This document shows, in pieces, positions 9,172 through 19,028 of a stretch of DNA of 64,000 bases. How positions within the stretch are numbered: position 1 is the stretch's first letter; the number at the start of each line of letters is the position of its first letter. The stretch lies in NCBI GenBank assembly GCA_026391355.1, contig JAPLDH010000026.1, positions 1 to 64,000 on the forward strand, given 5' to 3'. The notes beneath the pieces are model-generated. The model searched no databases. It worked only from the letters and a program-made list of their open reading frames with translations, and was not told where the DNA came from. The DNA comes from Bacteroidota bacterium. Its GTDB lineage: Bacteria > Bacteroidota > Bacteroidia > Bacteroidales > FEN-979. The position numbers and the translations under genes were made by a program.

Positions 9172-10191
9172 ATGATGAATCACATTATAGAGGCACATGG
9201 GCTAACCAAGGTTTTCCCGGGGGGGATCGTAGCCGTGAATGATGTCAGTTTTAGTGTGGAGGAGGGAGAGATCTTCGGGTTTCTGGGTCCGAACGGAGCC
9301 GGAAAATCGACCACCATTGCCATGCTTACCACACTGATCCGGCCGACCAAAGGGCATGCAACAGTTGCAGGGATCGACATCCTCAAACAGCCTTACCAGG
9401 CACGACTCGCCATTGGTTATGTTTCGCAGGATCTTGCCGTAGAGGATGCACTCACGGGTTATGAAAATCTGCGTCTGCAGGCAGGGTTTTACCATATCGT
9501 TAAAATTGAAGCGTTGAAGCGGATTGACGAAGTACTCGAAATGGTTGACCTGAAGGATCGTGCAAAGGACAAAGTGGAGACTTACTCGGGGGGTATGCGC
9601 AAACGCCTTGATATTGCCTGCGGGCTGATACACAGACCCCGTGTCCTGTTTCTCGACGAACCCACCCTTGGCCTGGATATCCAAACCCGCCGGGAGATCT
9701 GGAAGTATGTCAACCATCTCCGGAAAGAGATCCGGATGACCATATTTGTCACGACCCATTATATGGATGAGGCGGACTCATTGTGCGACCGCATTGCCAT
9801 CATCGATAAAGGGATCATTAATATACTCGATACTCCTGCTGCACTGAAGACTTCGCTGGGCAATGAGATCGTTGATTTTACCTTCTCAAAAGGTACACTG
9901 GAGGAGCAGGAGGAGACCTTACAAAAAATCACTTCCCTTGATTTTATCAGGAATATTAAGTTTGCACAGGAAAAAGGGTATATAGCTTCAGTAACCAATG
10001 GTGAATCGTCGGTTCCGGCGATCTTCGAAGCAATCCGGGATTTCCCGGCAAAGATCGGTTCCATTTCCTTCAAACAACCTTCGCTCGATGATGTCTTCCT
10101 GCATTATACAGGTCATGAAATGAGAGAAGAAAAAGTGGATAAAGAGACTGGTTTCAGAACAAGAATGATCATGAGGAGGACGAGACGATGA
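9172..10191 (+). CDS. ABC-2 exporter ATP-binding protein (DrrA-like)
   Basis: A 339-residue ATPase subunit of an ABC-2 type exporter. Walker A is GPNGAGKST, the signature is YSGGMRKRLD, Walker B is VLFLDEPTLGLD and the H-loop is VTTHYMDEAD. The C-terminal ~90 residues (TLEEQEETLQKI...SLDDVFLHYTG) are the accessory domain typical of DrrA/CcmA-like subunits. The start at 9172 (MMNHII) is chosen because the promoter box ends at 9145. The stop overlaps the permease start by 4 bp (ATGA), so the pair is translationally coupled. The substrate is unknown; the family exports drugs, lipids or polysaccharides. Confidence 0.92.
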   Translation: MMNHIIEAHGLTKVFPGGIVAVNDVSFSVEEGEIFGFLGPNGAGKSTTIAMLTTLIRPTKGHATVAGIDILKQPYQARLAIGYVSQDLAVEDALTGYENLRLQAGFYHIVKIEALKRIDEVLEMVDLKDRAKDKVETYSGGMRKRLDIACGLIHRPRVLFLDEPTLGLDIQTRREIWKYVNHLRKEIRMTIFVTTHYMDEADSLCDRIAIIDKGIINILDTPAALKTSLGNEIVDFTFSKGTLEEQEETLQKITSLDFIRNIKFAQEKGYIASVTNGESSVPAIFEAIRDFPAKIGSISFKQPSLDDVFLHYTGHEMREEKVDKETGFRTRMIMRRTRR

Positions 10192-10976
10192 GCTGGACTG
10201 TAATATTCAATGACATTTACTGGGTTTTCTGGCGGGAGATAAAGAAATTCACCCAGCAACGGGCCAGGATCCTGATGCTGGTGGTTCAACCGCTTGTATG
10301 GCTGGTGTTGATGGGAAACTCCATGGCTGGTCTTACCCGGAACCCGATTGCCGCTAAAATGTTGGGAACCGGTAATTATCTGACTTTTATGACCCCTGGG
10401 ATCATGATCATGACAGCCTTATTTGGCGGGGTGTTCGGCGGTACTTCTATCCTTTGGGACCGGCGCCTGGGTTTTCTGAATAAGATGCTATCGGCACCTA
10501 TTCACCGTGCTGCCATACCCCTTGGAAAACTTATGTCGATCGGGTTGCAAACCATGATGCAGGCCCTCATCATTGCAATTATCTCGCTTTTCCTCGGAGT
10601 GCACGTAGTGACAGGGATTCCCGGCATCATTTTCCTGGTATTCATCGCCGGCATGTTCGGGATCATCATGGCAAGTATATCGCTCGCCCTGGCTGCCAAC
10701 CTCAAATCGATCGAATCACTCATGGCCATTTCAAACTTCCTTACAATGCCCCTGATGCTGACCAGTAATGCAATGTTCCCGATCAGCGCCATGCCTGCAT
10801 GGCTGAGTGTAATTGCCCGTTTGAATCCCTTGTCCTATGCCGTAAGCGCCATGAGAACCATTGCCACACAAGGATGGTTATTCCATGCGATCTGGATGCC
10901 TGTGCTTTTGCTTATTATCATAGCACTGATAACGGTTTCGATATCGATTATGATGTTTTACCGGTCAGTGTCATAA
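10188..10976 (+). CDS. ABC-2 type exporter permease (DrrB-like)
   Basis: A 262-residue integral membrane protein with about six hydrophobic segments and the ABC-2 membrane domain: a cytoplasmic N terminus (REIKKFTQQRARIL), TM1 at about 28-46, the GGVFGGTSILWDRRLGFLNK loop, and the LNPLSYAVSAMR motif near the C terminus that is characteristic of DrrB-like permeases. It overlaps the ATPase gene by 4 bp and should dimerise with it to form an inner-membrane exporter. No substrate-linked gene lies beside it. Confidence 0.9.
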   Translation: MSWTVIFNDIYWVFWREIKKFTQQRARILMLVVQPLVWLVLMGNSMAGLTRNPIAAKMLGTGNYLTFMTPGIMIMTALFGGVFGGTSILWDRRLGFLNKMLSAPIHRAAIPLGKLMSIGLQTMMQALIIAIISLFLGVHVVTGIPGIIFLVFIAGMFGIIMASISLALAANLKSIESLMAISNFLTMPLMLTSNAMFPISAMPAWLSVIARLNPLSYAVSAMRTIATQGWLFHAIWMPVLLLIIIALITVSISIMMFYRSVS

Positions 10977-11035
10977 TGTTAAACCCTTGCATGGAATGAT
11001 TCCATTTAAGTGTTAAAATTCATATAGGTGGGGGG

Positions 11036-12121
11036 CTATTCGTCAGAGAAAAGTTTGTTTTTTTCTTTGAATTCAACCAGTAGCTTTCTGAATGTTTCTT
11101 TCACGGAGGTAATGGTGGTTGCTTTAAAAGCATTTGATCCGGCAAATGCATATCCGCCGTTAAAATTGCCTTTCACAGCATTGATAAGGGCTGTGATGAT
11201 GCAATATGGACTGGATGATATGTCGCAGGTTTTGATGCATTTGAAAGGACACTTGATGGGTTGCTTTTGCCCTTGTTTAACCTTTTCCAGGAAATCATTG
11301 AAGATAGCACGTCCCGGCATGCCAACCGGGCTTTTGATGATCCCTATATCTTCTTTTTTAGCATCAATATACGTTTGTTTGAAATCTGTGGAAGCATCAC
11401 ATTCGTCTGTTGTCACGAATATCGTTCCCATCTGCACTCCGGAGGCTCCCAGTTGCATGATTTCATAGATATCCGTACCAGTATAAATCCCGCCGGCAGC
11501 AATAACCGGTATTTTCTTGTTGTATTTTAATTCGAACTCAGCTACCTGCTGAACAACCGCTGGTATCAGGTTCTCCAATGAATAATTTTCATCATCTATC
11601 TGCTCTGGTTTAAAACCAAGGTGGCCGCCTGCTTTGGGTCCTTCCACCACAATCGCATCCGGCAGATAACCATATGTGGATTGCCATTTCTCACATATAA
11701 TCCGGGCTGCACGTGCAGAAGAGACGATTGGGACCAACTTCGTTTTGCTTTCTTTCTTCAGAAAGGAAGGCAACTCAAGAGGTAACCCTGCACCTGAAAA
11801 AATAATATCGACCTTTTCAGAAATGGATGTTTTTGCCATATCGACGAAATTCGACATGGCTACCATGATGTTTACACCGATAACACCAGTGGTTTTTTCC
11901 CTTGCTAATCTTATCTCTTCTTTTAACCCATAAATACTGGCTTCCAGAAAATCAGAAGAAAAGCTCCTGTATAACAATCCAAGACCTGCGCTTGATATGA
12001 CTCCGACTCCACCCTCATTTGCGACGGCAGATGCGAGTCCCGAAAGTGAAACGCCAACTCCCATTCCACCCTGAATAATGGGGACGGAAATTACCAGATC
12101 ACCAATTGATAAGTTTTTCAA
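11036..12121 (-). CDS. Nitronate monooxygenase-family FMN enzyme
   Basis: A 361-residue TIM-barrel flavoprotein of the 2-nitropropane dioxygenase/FabK superfamily. Visible features are the N-terminal PIIQGGMGVGVSL, the VEGPKAGGHLGF segment carrying the active-site-region His, the phosphate-binding IPVIAAGGI and the LGASGVQMGT strand. The C-terminal part adds a Cys-rich segment (CPFKCIKTC, then YC) that resembles an Fe-S or metal-binding extension found in some homologues. Activity could be nitronate oxidation or an enoyl-ACP-reductase-like reaction; sequence alone does not decide. It is a single gene with its own promoter box just upstream. Confidence 0.87.
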   Translation of the reverse strand: MKNLSIGDLVISVPIIQGGMGVGVSLSGLASAVANEGGVGVISSAGLGLLYRSFSSDFLEASIYGLKEEIRLAREKTTGVIGVNIMVAMSNFVDMAKTSISEKVDIIFSGAGLPLELPSFLKKESKTKLVPIVSSARAARIICEKWQSTYGYLPDAIVVEGPKAGGHLGFKPEQIDDENYSLENLIPAVVQQVAEFELKYNKKIPVIAAGGIYTGTDIYEIMQLGASGVQMGTIFVTTDECDASTDFKQTYIDAKKEDIGIIKSPVGMPGRAIFNDFLEKVKQGQKQPIKCPFKCIKTCDISSSPYCIITALINAVKGNFNGGYAFAGSNAFKATTITSVKETFRKLLVEFKEKNKLFSDE

Positions 12122-12140
12122 AGAAAGGATAAATTTTTAC

Positions 12141-12173
12141 AAAGATACGATTATTTATTAATAATCCTACAAT
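12141..12173 (-). promoter_or_regulatory. Promoter of the nitronate monooxygenase gene
   Basis: Minus-strand TATCTTTG (12148-12141) is a perfect TAnnTTTG box, with TTG 22 bp upstream (12173-12171). The start codon at 12121 lies about 20 bp downstream. Confidence 0.6.
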
Positions 12174-12498
12174 CTCCTGAAACCGAATTCAGTAAATAGC
12201 GACGAAACTGCATATTCTAAAAGGATCTTGAGGTAAAAAAAAATCAGCCACCCTTGGAGAATGTTGCCGGATAACTGATTCCGTCACTCTTGCTGAATAA
12301 TTCCCGAACCAATTATCCGGATTTATAAAGACACGCAATGAAATCATGAATGAACCAGAAAACATTAAATATAGCATAAAGAAGAAAAGTTATTATCTTA
12401 GCATTTCGATTGACAAATAAATAAGATCAACATATGGATCCAACCGGGTTCATCCAAATATTAACTCACAAAAAAAGGTAATACTTAAATCCAGTAAG
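12174..12498. other. Divergent intergenic region, no gene seen
   Basis: Between the minus-strand monooxygenase promoter and the plus-strand M16 gene I see no convincing coding frame. It holds an 8-bp inverted repeat CCGGATAA (12267-12274) / TTATCCGG (12313-12320). A weak -7-like box TATCTTAG (12394-12401) could serve the downstream gene. Confidence 0.5.
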
Positions 12499-15339
12499 AT
12501 GAACAAACGTCCTATTCTTCGTAAAATTTTTGCTATCCCGGCAATTATTCTGGTAAGTTACGCTTGTAGCAGAGCTCCGGTAGCAGACAAACTTAACATA
12601 GCATATGAAAAGTATGTTATGCCAAACGGACTTCAGGTCATTCTCCATACGGATCATTCCGATCCTATGATTTCTTATGCAATAATGTATCATGTCGGTT
12701 CCAGCAGAGAGACACCCGGGAAGACCGGATTTGCTCATCTCTTTGAACATCTGCTTTTTGGTGGTTCAGAGAATGTGCGGGGAGGAGTTTTTGATAAGAT
12801 AATAGAAGGTTTGGGAGGGAACAACAATGGGTTTACAACACGGGATATTACAACCTATTACGAGGTGTTCCCTAAAAATGCCCTTGAAAAAATATTATGG
12901 CTTGAGTCTGACCGAATGGGGTTCTTCATTAATTCTGTCAACAAACATACACTTGCAGTCCAGCAGAATGTTGTACAAAATGAAAAAAGACAGCGGGAAG
13001 ATAATACACCATATGGGTTTACCGGTTATGTAATCAGTAAAAATCTTTACCCGGCTAACCACCCCTACAACTGGGAAGTGATCGGTGAAATGAAAGATCT
13101 CAAAAATGCCACGCTCGATGATGTAAAGTCCTATTATGAACATTTCTATGGACCAAATAATGCCACCTTAGTACTGGCCGGTGATTTTAATATTGACACT
13201 GTTAAATTAATGATTAATAAGTATTTCGGTGAGATAAAATCGCATGGTGAAATTGCATCCCGGCCTGCCATGATCCCAACCCTGGAAAAAACTGTGAAAC
13301 TGTATCATGAGGACAATTTTGCAAATGTCCCGGAGGTCAGCTTTGTCTGGCCGGTCGCCCAGGCATATCAGAAAGATGCCTATGCACTTGATTTTCTGGC
13401 AAAAATACTTGCCGATGGGAAGAAGGCGCCACTCTATAAAGTTCTGGTGAAGGAGAAAAAGCTGACATCACGAACAACTGCATTTAATAATTCAGAAGAG
13501 CTGACAGGTGAATTTACAATTAAAATCAGGGCAAATGAGGGAAAAACACTGAAAGAGATCGAAGATGCCGTGAATGAAGCTTTCGCCCGTTTTGAAAAAG
13601 ATGGTATTACGGAAAAGGATATTGAAAGAGTCAAGGCTTCCAGCGAAAAAGAGTTTTATGACAGAATCGAGAGTGTATTCGGAAAGTCTCTCCAGCTTGC
13701 ATTCTATAATACGTTCCTTAACGATCCCGGATACATTGAAAAAGATATTGAAAATATAAAGGCAGTTTCCCTGAATGAGGTTAAAATGGTCTATGACAAA
13801 TACATCAAAGGCAGGCCTCACATTGTTACCAGCTTTGTGCCGAAAGGAAAGAGCGGGATGATGGCTGAAAATTCAATTCCTGCCGGCGTCAGGGAAGAAA
13901 ATATCAAAGATGCAAGCCAGGTTGAGATAGCCGGTGCCCCGGATGATAAAATGGTTAAAACACCCTCTTCGATCAACCGTACCGTGGAACCGGGAGCCGG
14001 TAAAGCCCCCGAAGTCAATGTGCCGGTAATCTGGAAAGCGTCACTGGCAAACGGTATCCAGATTTATGGCATTCAGAACAAGGAATTACCGCTGGTAGAA
14101 ATGGAACTTGTCATTAATGGAGGTGTTTACCAGGACAAAATAGCGCTGCCCGGAGTGGCCGGTATGGTCGCAAGTGTACTTCCGCAAGGAACCAGAAACA
14201 AAACTCCTGAAAAATTGGAAGAAGAGATAGAATTGCTTGGCTCAACGATAAATATGAATTCAGGAAGGGAAGAGATAACTGTTTATACAAGCACACTCTC
14301 CAGAAATTTTAATAAGACGGTTGCACTTATGACAGAGATGTTACTGGAACCCAGATGGGATTCAGCAGAATTTGCCATGGCTAGGACCCGTACTAAAAAC
14401 AGCATAATCCAGGCGGAAGCTCAGCCAAGAAGTGTGGGCGGCCAGCTATTTAACAAATTACTTTATGGTACTGATCATATCTTTGGCTATAACCCAACCG
14501 GTACCAGAGCATCGATTGATAAAATCACCCTGGATGATCTGAAAACTTATTATGCTGATAATTTCTCCCCGTCTGTAACCAAAATTCAAATTGCCGGAAA
14601 CGTTAGTAAAGAACAGGCCCTTGAAGCGCTTAAACCGCTCGGATCAGAATGGAAAACCAGGGATGTGACCATGAACAATTACCCTGTTCCTGCAAACCTT
14701 GAAAAATCCCAGCTCTATTTTGTTGATATTCCGGGCTCACGTCAGTCAGTTATTTATATTGGTTACCTGGCTTTGACAAGGGACAATCCCGATTATATAA
14801 AAGCAGACTTTATTAATTACAGGCTTGGGGGTGCATTCACAAGTATTCTGAACCAGATCCTGCGTGAAGAAAAAGGATATACATACGGAGCATCAACATA
14901 TTTCCGTGAGATGAAAGTCAAAGCACCATTTGCTGCTTCGGCAAATGTAAGATCGGATGCTACCTTTGAGTCCGTCAGGATATTTAAGGAGGAGATGGAA
15001 AAGTATCGTAACGGTGTGTCAGAAAATGACCTTCAGTTTATAAAAAACTGCATGATCTTGTCGAATGCACTTCGGTTCGAAACAAACAGCTCCCTGGTAG
15101 ATATGCTTTCAACCATGTCAAAATACGGGCTTCCCGGTGATTATATCAAGGAGGATGAGAAGATAATAAAGGGAATGACGGTTGAGGAGCACAAGGCAAT
15201 TACGGACAAATATATCGTTCCGGATAAGATGTATTATGTAATCATCGGAGATGCCGCAACACAGATGAAACCACTTGAAAAGTTAGGTTTTGGAAAACCC
15301 ATACTGGTAAAGCAACAGACAATTTTTGGTAATGATTAA
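12499..15339 (+). CDS. M16-family zinc peptidase, two-domain (insulinase/pitrilysin-like)
   Basis: A 946-residue envelope peptidase made of two M16 repeats. A hydrophobic N terminus ends at Cys23 (VSYAC), consistent with an atypical lipoprotein signal. The first half carries the inverted zinc motif HLFEH at residues 80-84 and a downstream acidic ligand near QNEKRQ. The second half (from about 510) has the M16 fold (NGIQIYGIQN, GVAGMVASVLPQGT) but no HxxEH, so it is the usual inactive partner half that closes the chamber. It probably degrades peptides in the periplasm or at the outer membrane. It stands alone. Confidence 0.92.
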   Translation: MNKRPILRKIFAIPAIILVSYACSRAPVADKLNIAYEKYVMPNGLQVILHTDHSDPMISYAIMYHVGSSRETPGKTGFAHLFEHLLFGGSENVRGGVFDKIIEGLGGNNNGFTTRDITTYYEVFPKNALEKILWLESDRMGFFINSVNKHTLAVQQNVVQNEKRQREDNTPYGFTGYVISKNLYPANHPYNWEVIGEMKDLKNATLDDVKSYYEHFYGPNNATLVLAGDFNIDTVKLMINKYFGEIKSHGEIASRPAMIPTLEKTVKLYHEDNFANVPEVSFVWPVAQAYQKDAYALDFLAKILADGKKAPLYKVLVKEKKLTSRTTAFNNSEELTGEFTIKIRANEGKTLKEIEDAVNEAFARFEKDGITEKDIERVKASSEKEFYDRIESVFGKSLQLAFYNTFLNDPGYIEKDIENIKAVSLNEVKMVYDKYIKGRPHIVTSFVPKGKSGMMAENSIPAGVREENIKDASQVEIAGAPDDKMVKTPSSINRTVEPGAGKAPEVNVPVIWKASLANGIQIYGIQNKELPLVEMELVINGGVYQDKIALPGVAGMVASVLPQGTRNKTPEKLEEEIELLGSTINMNSGREEITVYTSTLSRNFNKTVALMTEMLLEPRWDSAEFAMARTRTKNSIIQAEAQPRSVGGQLFNKLLYGTDHIFGYNPTGTRASIDKITLDDLKTYYADNFSPSVTKIQIAGNVSKEQALEALKPLGSEWKTRDVTMNNYPVPANLEKSQLYFVDIPGSRQSVIYIGYLALTRDNPDYIKADFINYRLGGAFTSILNQILREEKGYTYGASTYFREMKVKAPFAASANVRSDATFESVRIFKEEMEKYRNGVSENDLQFIKNCMILSNALRFETNSSLVDMLSTMSKYGLPGDYIKEDEKIIKGMTVEEHKAITDKYIVPDKMYYVIIGDAATQMKPLEKLGFGKPILVKQQTIFGND

Positions 15340-15454
15340 GAACAATTTACCGGTGCCTGACCGCTCCTGTGCTAATATGTTCGAAAAAGATTCATAAAAG
15401 GGCATTGCCTAATTCGCGGTGCAGGGATTGTTGTCTGGCAGCCTGGAAAAAGAA

Positions 15455-17173
15455 ATGAAAAAATACATCCTGCTTTCAATTATTTTATTAATGATTTGCG
15501 GGGCAAAAGCTCAGCAGTGGGGATTGTATACCTTATACAGCGTAACAGGCACCAATAAAGCATTTCTGATCGACACGAACAACACCATCTATAAAACATG
15601 GACTTTTGGTGCCACTAAACAAACCAGTTTTACATCCTATTTAATTCCCGGGGATACCCTTGTGAGAACTATAAACTACACCGGCAATTTAATTATCGAT
15701 CACACTATCTCCGGCGAGGTTCAAAAGGTTGACTGGAATAACAATGTGATTTGGGATTTCATTTATTCCACAGATTCAACAGTTTTGCACCATGATATTC
15801 ATCCTTTACCCAATGGGAATATCCTTATGATCGCAATGGATGTTAAAACTGCTTCCGAAGGTACATTGGCCGGAGCCTCTGTTAGTATGGTCAGGCATTC
15901 GGACAAAATCATCGAGGTTCATCCAACTGGTCCCACGACCGGAACCATCGTATGGGAGTGGAAGCTATGGGACCATCTGTGCCAGGATTATAATCCGACA
16001 AAAAATAATTATGTTCAATCCATCTCTCAAAACCCACAATTAATAAATATAAATTATAGCAATTCCATTGATTTTATCCATACGAATGGAATTGATTACA
16101 ATGCCGCGCTAGACCAGATCGCTTTCAGCTCTTTTGAATTCAGCGAGATTTTTGTTATAGATCACAGCACTACTACAACAGAAGCAGCAGGTCATACCGG
16201 CGGAAATTCCGGTTATGGCGGAGATATTATTTACCGGTGGGGGAACCCAACTGCCTATGAGACTAATGGTCAAATTGATTTTAACGTGGTACACAATGCC
16301 CATTGGGTTTCTTCTGACGACCCCTATTATCCCAATTATCTGTGCGGATTCAATAATCATGGAGGTTCCGGAGGCAATTCCTGTGTTGATATTTTTTGTC
16401 CTCCCTATGATGGATACAATTATTTAAAAACGCAGGGTCAGGCTTATGCCCCTGCAACCTATGCATGGCGTTACACAGCTAACTGTCAGACTTTAGGTGA
16501 GGGCTCTTCGCAGCAATTACCCAATGGTAATTCCTTGGTTTGTCTTACATACTGCTCTTCGATCCTTGAAATTGATCATAATGGAACACCGCTATGGTCC
16601 TTTCACCCGGCCGGATGGTCCTCAAATGCGCTGCGTTATTCCGAATGCTATGTCAGGGGACCGGTAGCATTTGACAGCGCTTCCTCTCTAGATGTTGTAA
16701 GTGGGACACCGATAACTCTTTATTCTCATGCTACTTCAGTTACGGAAAATAACCCGGCATACACTTATTCCTGGACATCCGTTCCACCAGGATTTACATC
16801 TTCACTTCAAAATCCCACTTTACTGCCAATGTCCACGGCGACTTATATTGTCACAATTACAGATACTACCCTGGGATGTTCGGATACCGCTTCGGTTACT
16901 GTTCAAGTGGTCGTGACTGGAATAAAGGAGCAGTCCGGTCAAAAGAATGAAGCTGTAATTTATCCGAATCCAACAGACGGAATCATTAATATCAAAGGTG
17001 CAGGAGAACAAAATCTGGAAATAACACTACGAAATGTATATGGAGAAACTATTTTGAATATATCGGATTCACCGATACTTGATTTATCCGGCTTCGCAAA
17101 AGGGATTTATTATCTGACGGTCAGGTCCGGTAAAACAAAAATGTTGAATTATAAAATCGTAAAGAGCGAATAA
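15455..17173 (+). CDS. Arylsulfotransferase (ASST)-family protein with T9SS sorting domain
   Basis: A 572-residue secreted protein. The start at 15455 (MKKYILLSI) is chosen because it gives a clean signal peptide ending at AKAQ; an in-frame ATG 36 bp upstream would put charged residues before it. The main domain is a beta-propeller of the ASST type (HDIHPLPNGNILMIA, NGIDYNAALDQIAFSS, SSQQLPNGNSLV). Family members move sulfate between phenolic esters without PAPS, though Bacteroidota homologues may have drifted in function. A PKD-like domain (about 425-490) and a type A T9SS domain (VIYPNPTDGIINIKG...GIYYLTV) follow. A paralogue lies at 20692. Confidence 0.83.
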   Translation: MKKYILLSIILLMICGAKAQQWGLYTLYSVTGTNKAFLIDTNNTIYKTWTFGATKQTSFTSYLIPGDTLVRTINYTGNLIIDHTISGEVQKVDWNNNVIWDFIYSTDSTVLHHDIHPLPNGNILMIAMDVKTASEGTLAGASVSMVRHSDKIIEVHPTGPTTGTIVWEWKLWDHLCQDYNPTKNNYVQSISQNPQLININYSNSIDFIHTNGIDYNAALDQIAFSSFEFSEIFVIDHSTTTTEAAGHTGGNSGYGGDIIYRWGNPTAYETNGQIDFNVVHNAHWVSSDDPYYPNYLCGFNNHGGSGGNSCVDIFCPPYDGYNYLKTQGQAYAPATYAWRYTANCQTLGEGSSQQLPNGNSLVCLTYCSSILEIDHNGTPLWSFHPAGWSSNALRYSECYVRGPVAFDSASSLDVVSGTPITLYSHATSVTENNPAYTYSWTSVPPGFTSSLQNPTLLPMSTATYIVTITDTTLGCSDTASVTVQVVVTGIKEQSGQKNEAVIYPNPTDGIINIKGAGEQNLEITLRNVYGETILNISDSPILDLSGFAKGIYYLTVRSGKTKMLNYKIVKSE

Positions 17174-17190
17174 ATCTGACCCATCGCCGG

Positions 17191-17264
17191 CCCCCCCTGC
17201 TGGACTTGAACCAGCGACCCTCTGATTAACAGTCAGATGCTCTAACCAACTGAGCTAAGGAGGA
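17191..17264 (-). tRNA. tRNA-Asn (GTT)
   Basis: On the minus strand a 74-nt cloverleaf: acceptor TCCTCCT/AGGGGGG, D-arm GCTC..GAGC, anticodon stem TCTGA/TCAGA with GTT at 17230-17228, and T-arm GCTGG-TTCAAGT-CCAGC. CCA is not encoded. It differs from the tRNA-Asn at 20349 at three positions, two of which are a compensatory pair in the T stem. Confidence 0.95.
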
Positions 17265-17286
17265 ATACCTTTCTTTATTTCTCCCT

Positions 17287-17335
17287 GACCCTCTGATTAA
17301 TCCGGCATGTGCGGGATGCAAACCAAATGAGCTAA
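17287..17335 (-). pseudogene. Fragment of a tRNA-Asn-like gene
   Basis: GACCCTCTGATTAA at 17287-17300 repeats 17216-17229 of the intact tRNA-Asn exactly. AACCAAATGAGCTAA at 17321-17335 matches its D-arm with one change. The segment between them is 20 nt instead of 14 and does not form the anticodon arm; acceptor and T-arm halves are missing. Confidence 0.6.
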
Positions 17336-17406
17336 TATTCAAAAGAACGTTCTCCTTTAATCCGTTTGAAAGTAATTTGAATATTTGGTTTTAAGGAAGA
17401 AACCGC

Positions 17407-18990
17407 TTAATTTGAGATCAATATCCGCTGATGATAGATCCTTCCGGCAACCTTTAATTCTATGATGTACATTCCATCAGGCAGGAATTCCGGGCACAGG
17501 AAGATATGATTGGAATCAGAAAATACCATTATGCCTGTCAGATCAAATATTTCAATTTTAAATCCGGATTTGCCTGAGATAAATATTTGGTTCAATTGTA
17601 AACAATTAATGCTGGTTTGCCAGGCTATCAATTGCCTGGTTGAAGACTGACCAAACATATCCTTTGACCCGGAAGATGCAGGGAGAGCATAGCGGTTAAA
17701 ATATTCCTGGTTCAGGCCTGTGCGTTTGTCTGCCCAAACGCTAAAAACCAGAGAATCGCTCAGGACAGTTCCCAGGAAATCATTCCCTGACACAGGTCTG
17801 GACAATCCACCAGGAGTTGTACTTAACGCGAAATTCGAATTGAAGGTGACACCCCCATTCAGGGAAAAGGAGCCGTAAATCCTGTAATCCGAAGCAGGAT
17901 CGATGGTACCGTTTCGACGATCGCGCCAGATCACGGAATAGATGCCATTGTTTGAAAAGCCCCCCCAGCACATGTCCTGGCCAACCCCGTTATTGACAGG
18001 ATCATCATTGATCCGGAAAGGATCACTCCAGGTGTTGCCCCCGTCGAGTGAATAATTGCAGAGAATATCCCAGTCCCCGAAACGTCGGTCAGTAAAGACA
18101 TGCACCAGGTTATCCGGCAGAACAGGGTTGGCTGCAATGTGCATGCTGTATTGGTAGAGGCTGTCGGATGGAGGTATAGCAGAAGCAGCAGGAAGATCTG
18201 CAATCACACTGGCAGAGAATGTCTGGCCACCGTCTGAAGAGTTAACAAATACATCGCGAACATAATAACTCTGGGTGGGATCATATGACAGATAATTCAC
18301 AAAGAGGATACCTGCTGAAGTGACACAGGGAACGCCCATGGCATTTGATGTTGCGCCCACTGAGAGATCCGAATCAAGCAGAACCGGGGTACTCCAGGTG
18401 TTCCCATTATTGGTTGATTTCACCATCCAGATATGATGTGCAGCAGTTGCCTCTTTTATGGATTTTGTGACCAGGTATACCGAACCATGGTATGAACCAC
18501 CACTATTATCAACAGCGAGCCAGGGGCGGTCTATTGGTTTATCGGCCGATACCGAAATGTCGATTGCCATGACCGGAGCCGACCAGGTTGCCCCGCCATC
18601 CGTTGAAGCGGAGACGTAAACACTACCTGCATTATAGGTTATGTTATTAAAATCAATATATCCAAGATAAAACCTTCCGTCCGAAGAGAAGGTCAATGTA
18701 GGATCGGCTGATGTGTAACTTCCGGAGAAATGGGGCATGACCACCGGATCTGACCAGGAAGCTCCATCATCATCCGAATAACTCACGACAATGCTCACCG
18801 TAACAAACCCGGTCAGTTTCATCCATGCTGCAACAAGGTGATTGGTATGCAAAGGATCAACCGCAAGGCTGATCTCGCCATTCCAGGTATAGTTCGGATC
18901 GATGGGGATGTCGTTTTGGGCAGGCGCTTTTACCAGGCTGAACAGGAATACAGAAACAATTAGTATCCTGAAGCAATGACTTTCTTTCAT
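17407..18990 (-). CDS. Secreted sialidase-like BNR-repeat protein with T9SS domain
   Basis: A 527-residue exported protein with a signal peptide (1-25, ending APAQ). It contains at least five Asp-box/BNR motifs (SDDDGASW, STDGGATW, STNNGNTW, SSDGGQTF, SLDGGNTW) at roughly regular spacing, which define a six-bladed sialidase-type beta-propeller. The last ~80 residues (FKIEIFDLTGIMVFS...GMYIIEL) are a degenerate T9SS sorting domain. I do not see a clear sialidase arginine triad or FRIP motif, so it may be a sialidase or only a propeller of the family. It lies 38 bp after the SGNH-like gene and is probably co-transcribed with it. Confidence 0.8.
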   Translation of the reverse strand: MKESHCFRILIVSVFLFSLVKAPAQNDIPIDPNYTWNGEISLAVDPLHTNHLVAAWMKLTGFVTVSIVVSYSDDDGASWSDPVVMPHFSGSYTSADPTLTFSSDGRFYLGYIDFNNITYNAGSVYVSASTDGGATWSAPVMAIDISVSADKPIDRPWLAVDNSGGSYHGSVYLVTKSIKEATAAHHIWMVKSTNNGNTWSTPVLLDSDLSVGATSNAMGVPCVTSAGILFVNYLSYDPTQSYYVRDVFVNSSDGGQTFSASVIADLPAASAIPPSDSLYQYSMHIAANPVLPDNLVHVFTDRRFGDWDILCNYSLDGGNTWSDPFRINDDPVNNGVGQDMCWGGFSNNGIYSVIWRDRRNGTIDPASDYRIYGSFSLNGGVTFNSNFALSTTPGGLSRPVSGNDFLGTVLSDSLVFSVWADKRTGLNQEYFNRYALPASSGSKDMFGQSSTRQLIAWQTSINCLQLNQIFISGKSGFKIEIFDLTGIMVFSDSNHIFLCPEFLPDGMYIIELKVAGRIYHQRILISN

Positions 18991-19028
18991 AAAGGAAGAT
19001 CCGGTTTTTTCGTTTTTGTCTATTCTAT

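Noticed and set aside
9202-9759. 185-residue minus-strand frame opposite the ABC ATPase
   Set aside because: It is a shadow of the clearly conserved ATPase gene, with no domain of its own.
12189-12377. 62-residue minus-strand frame in the gap before the M16 gene
   Set aside because: It overlaps an inverted repeat, shows no family features and lies upstream of the monooxygenase promoter.
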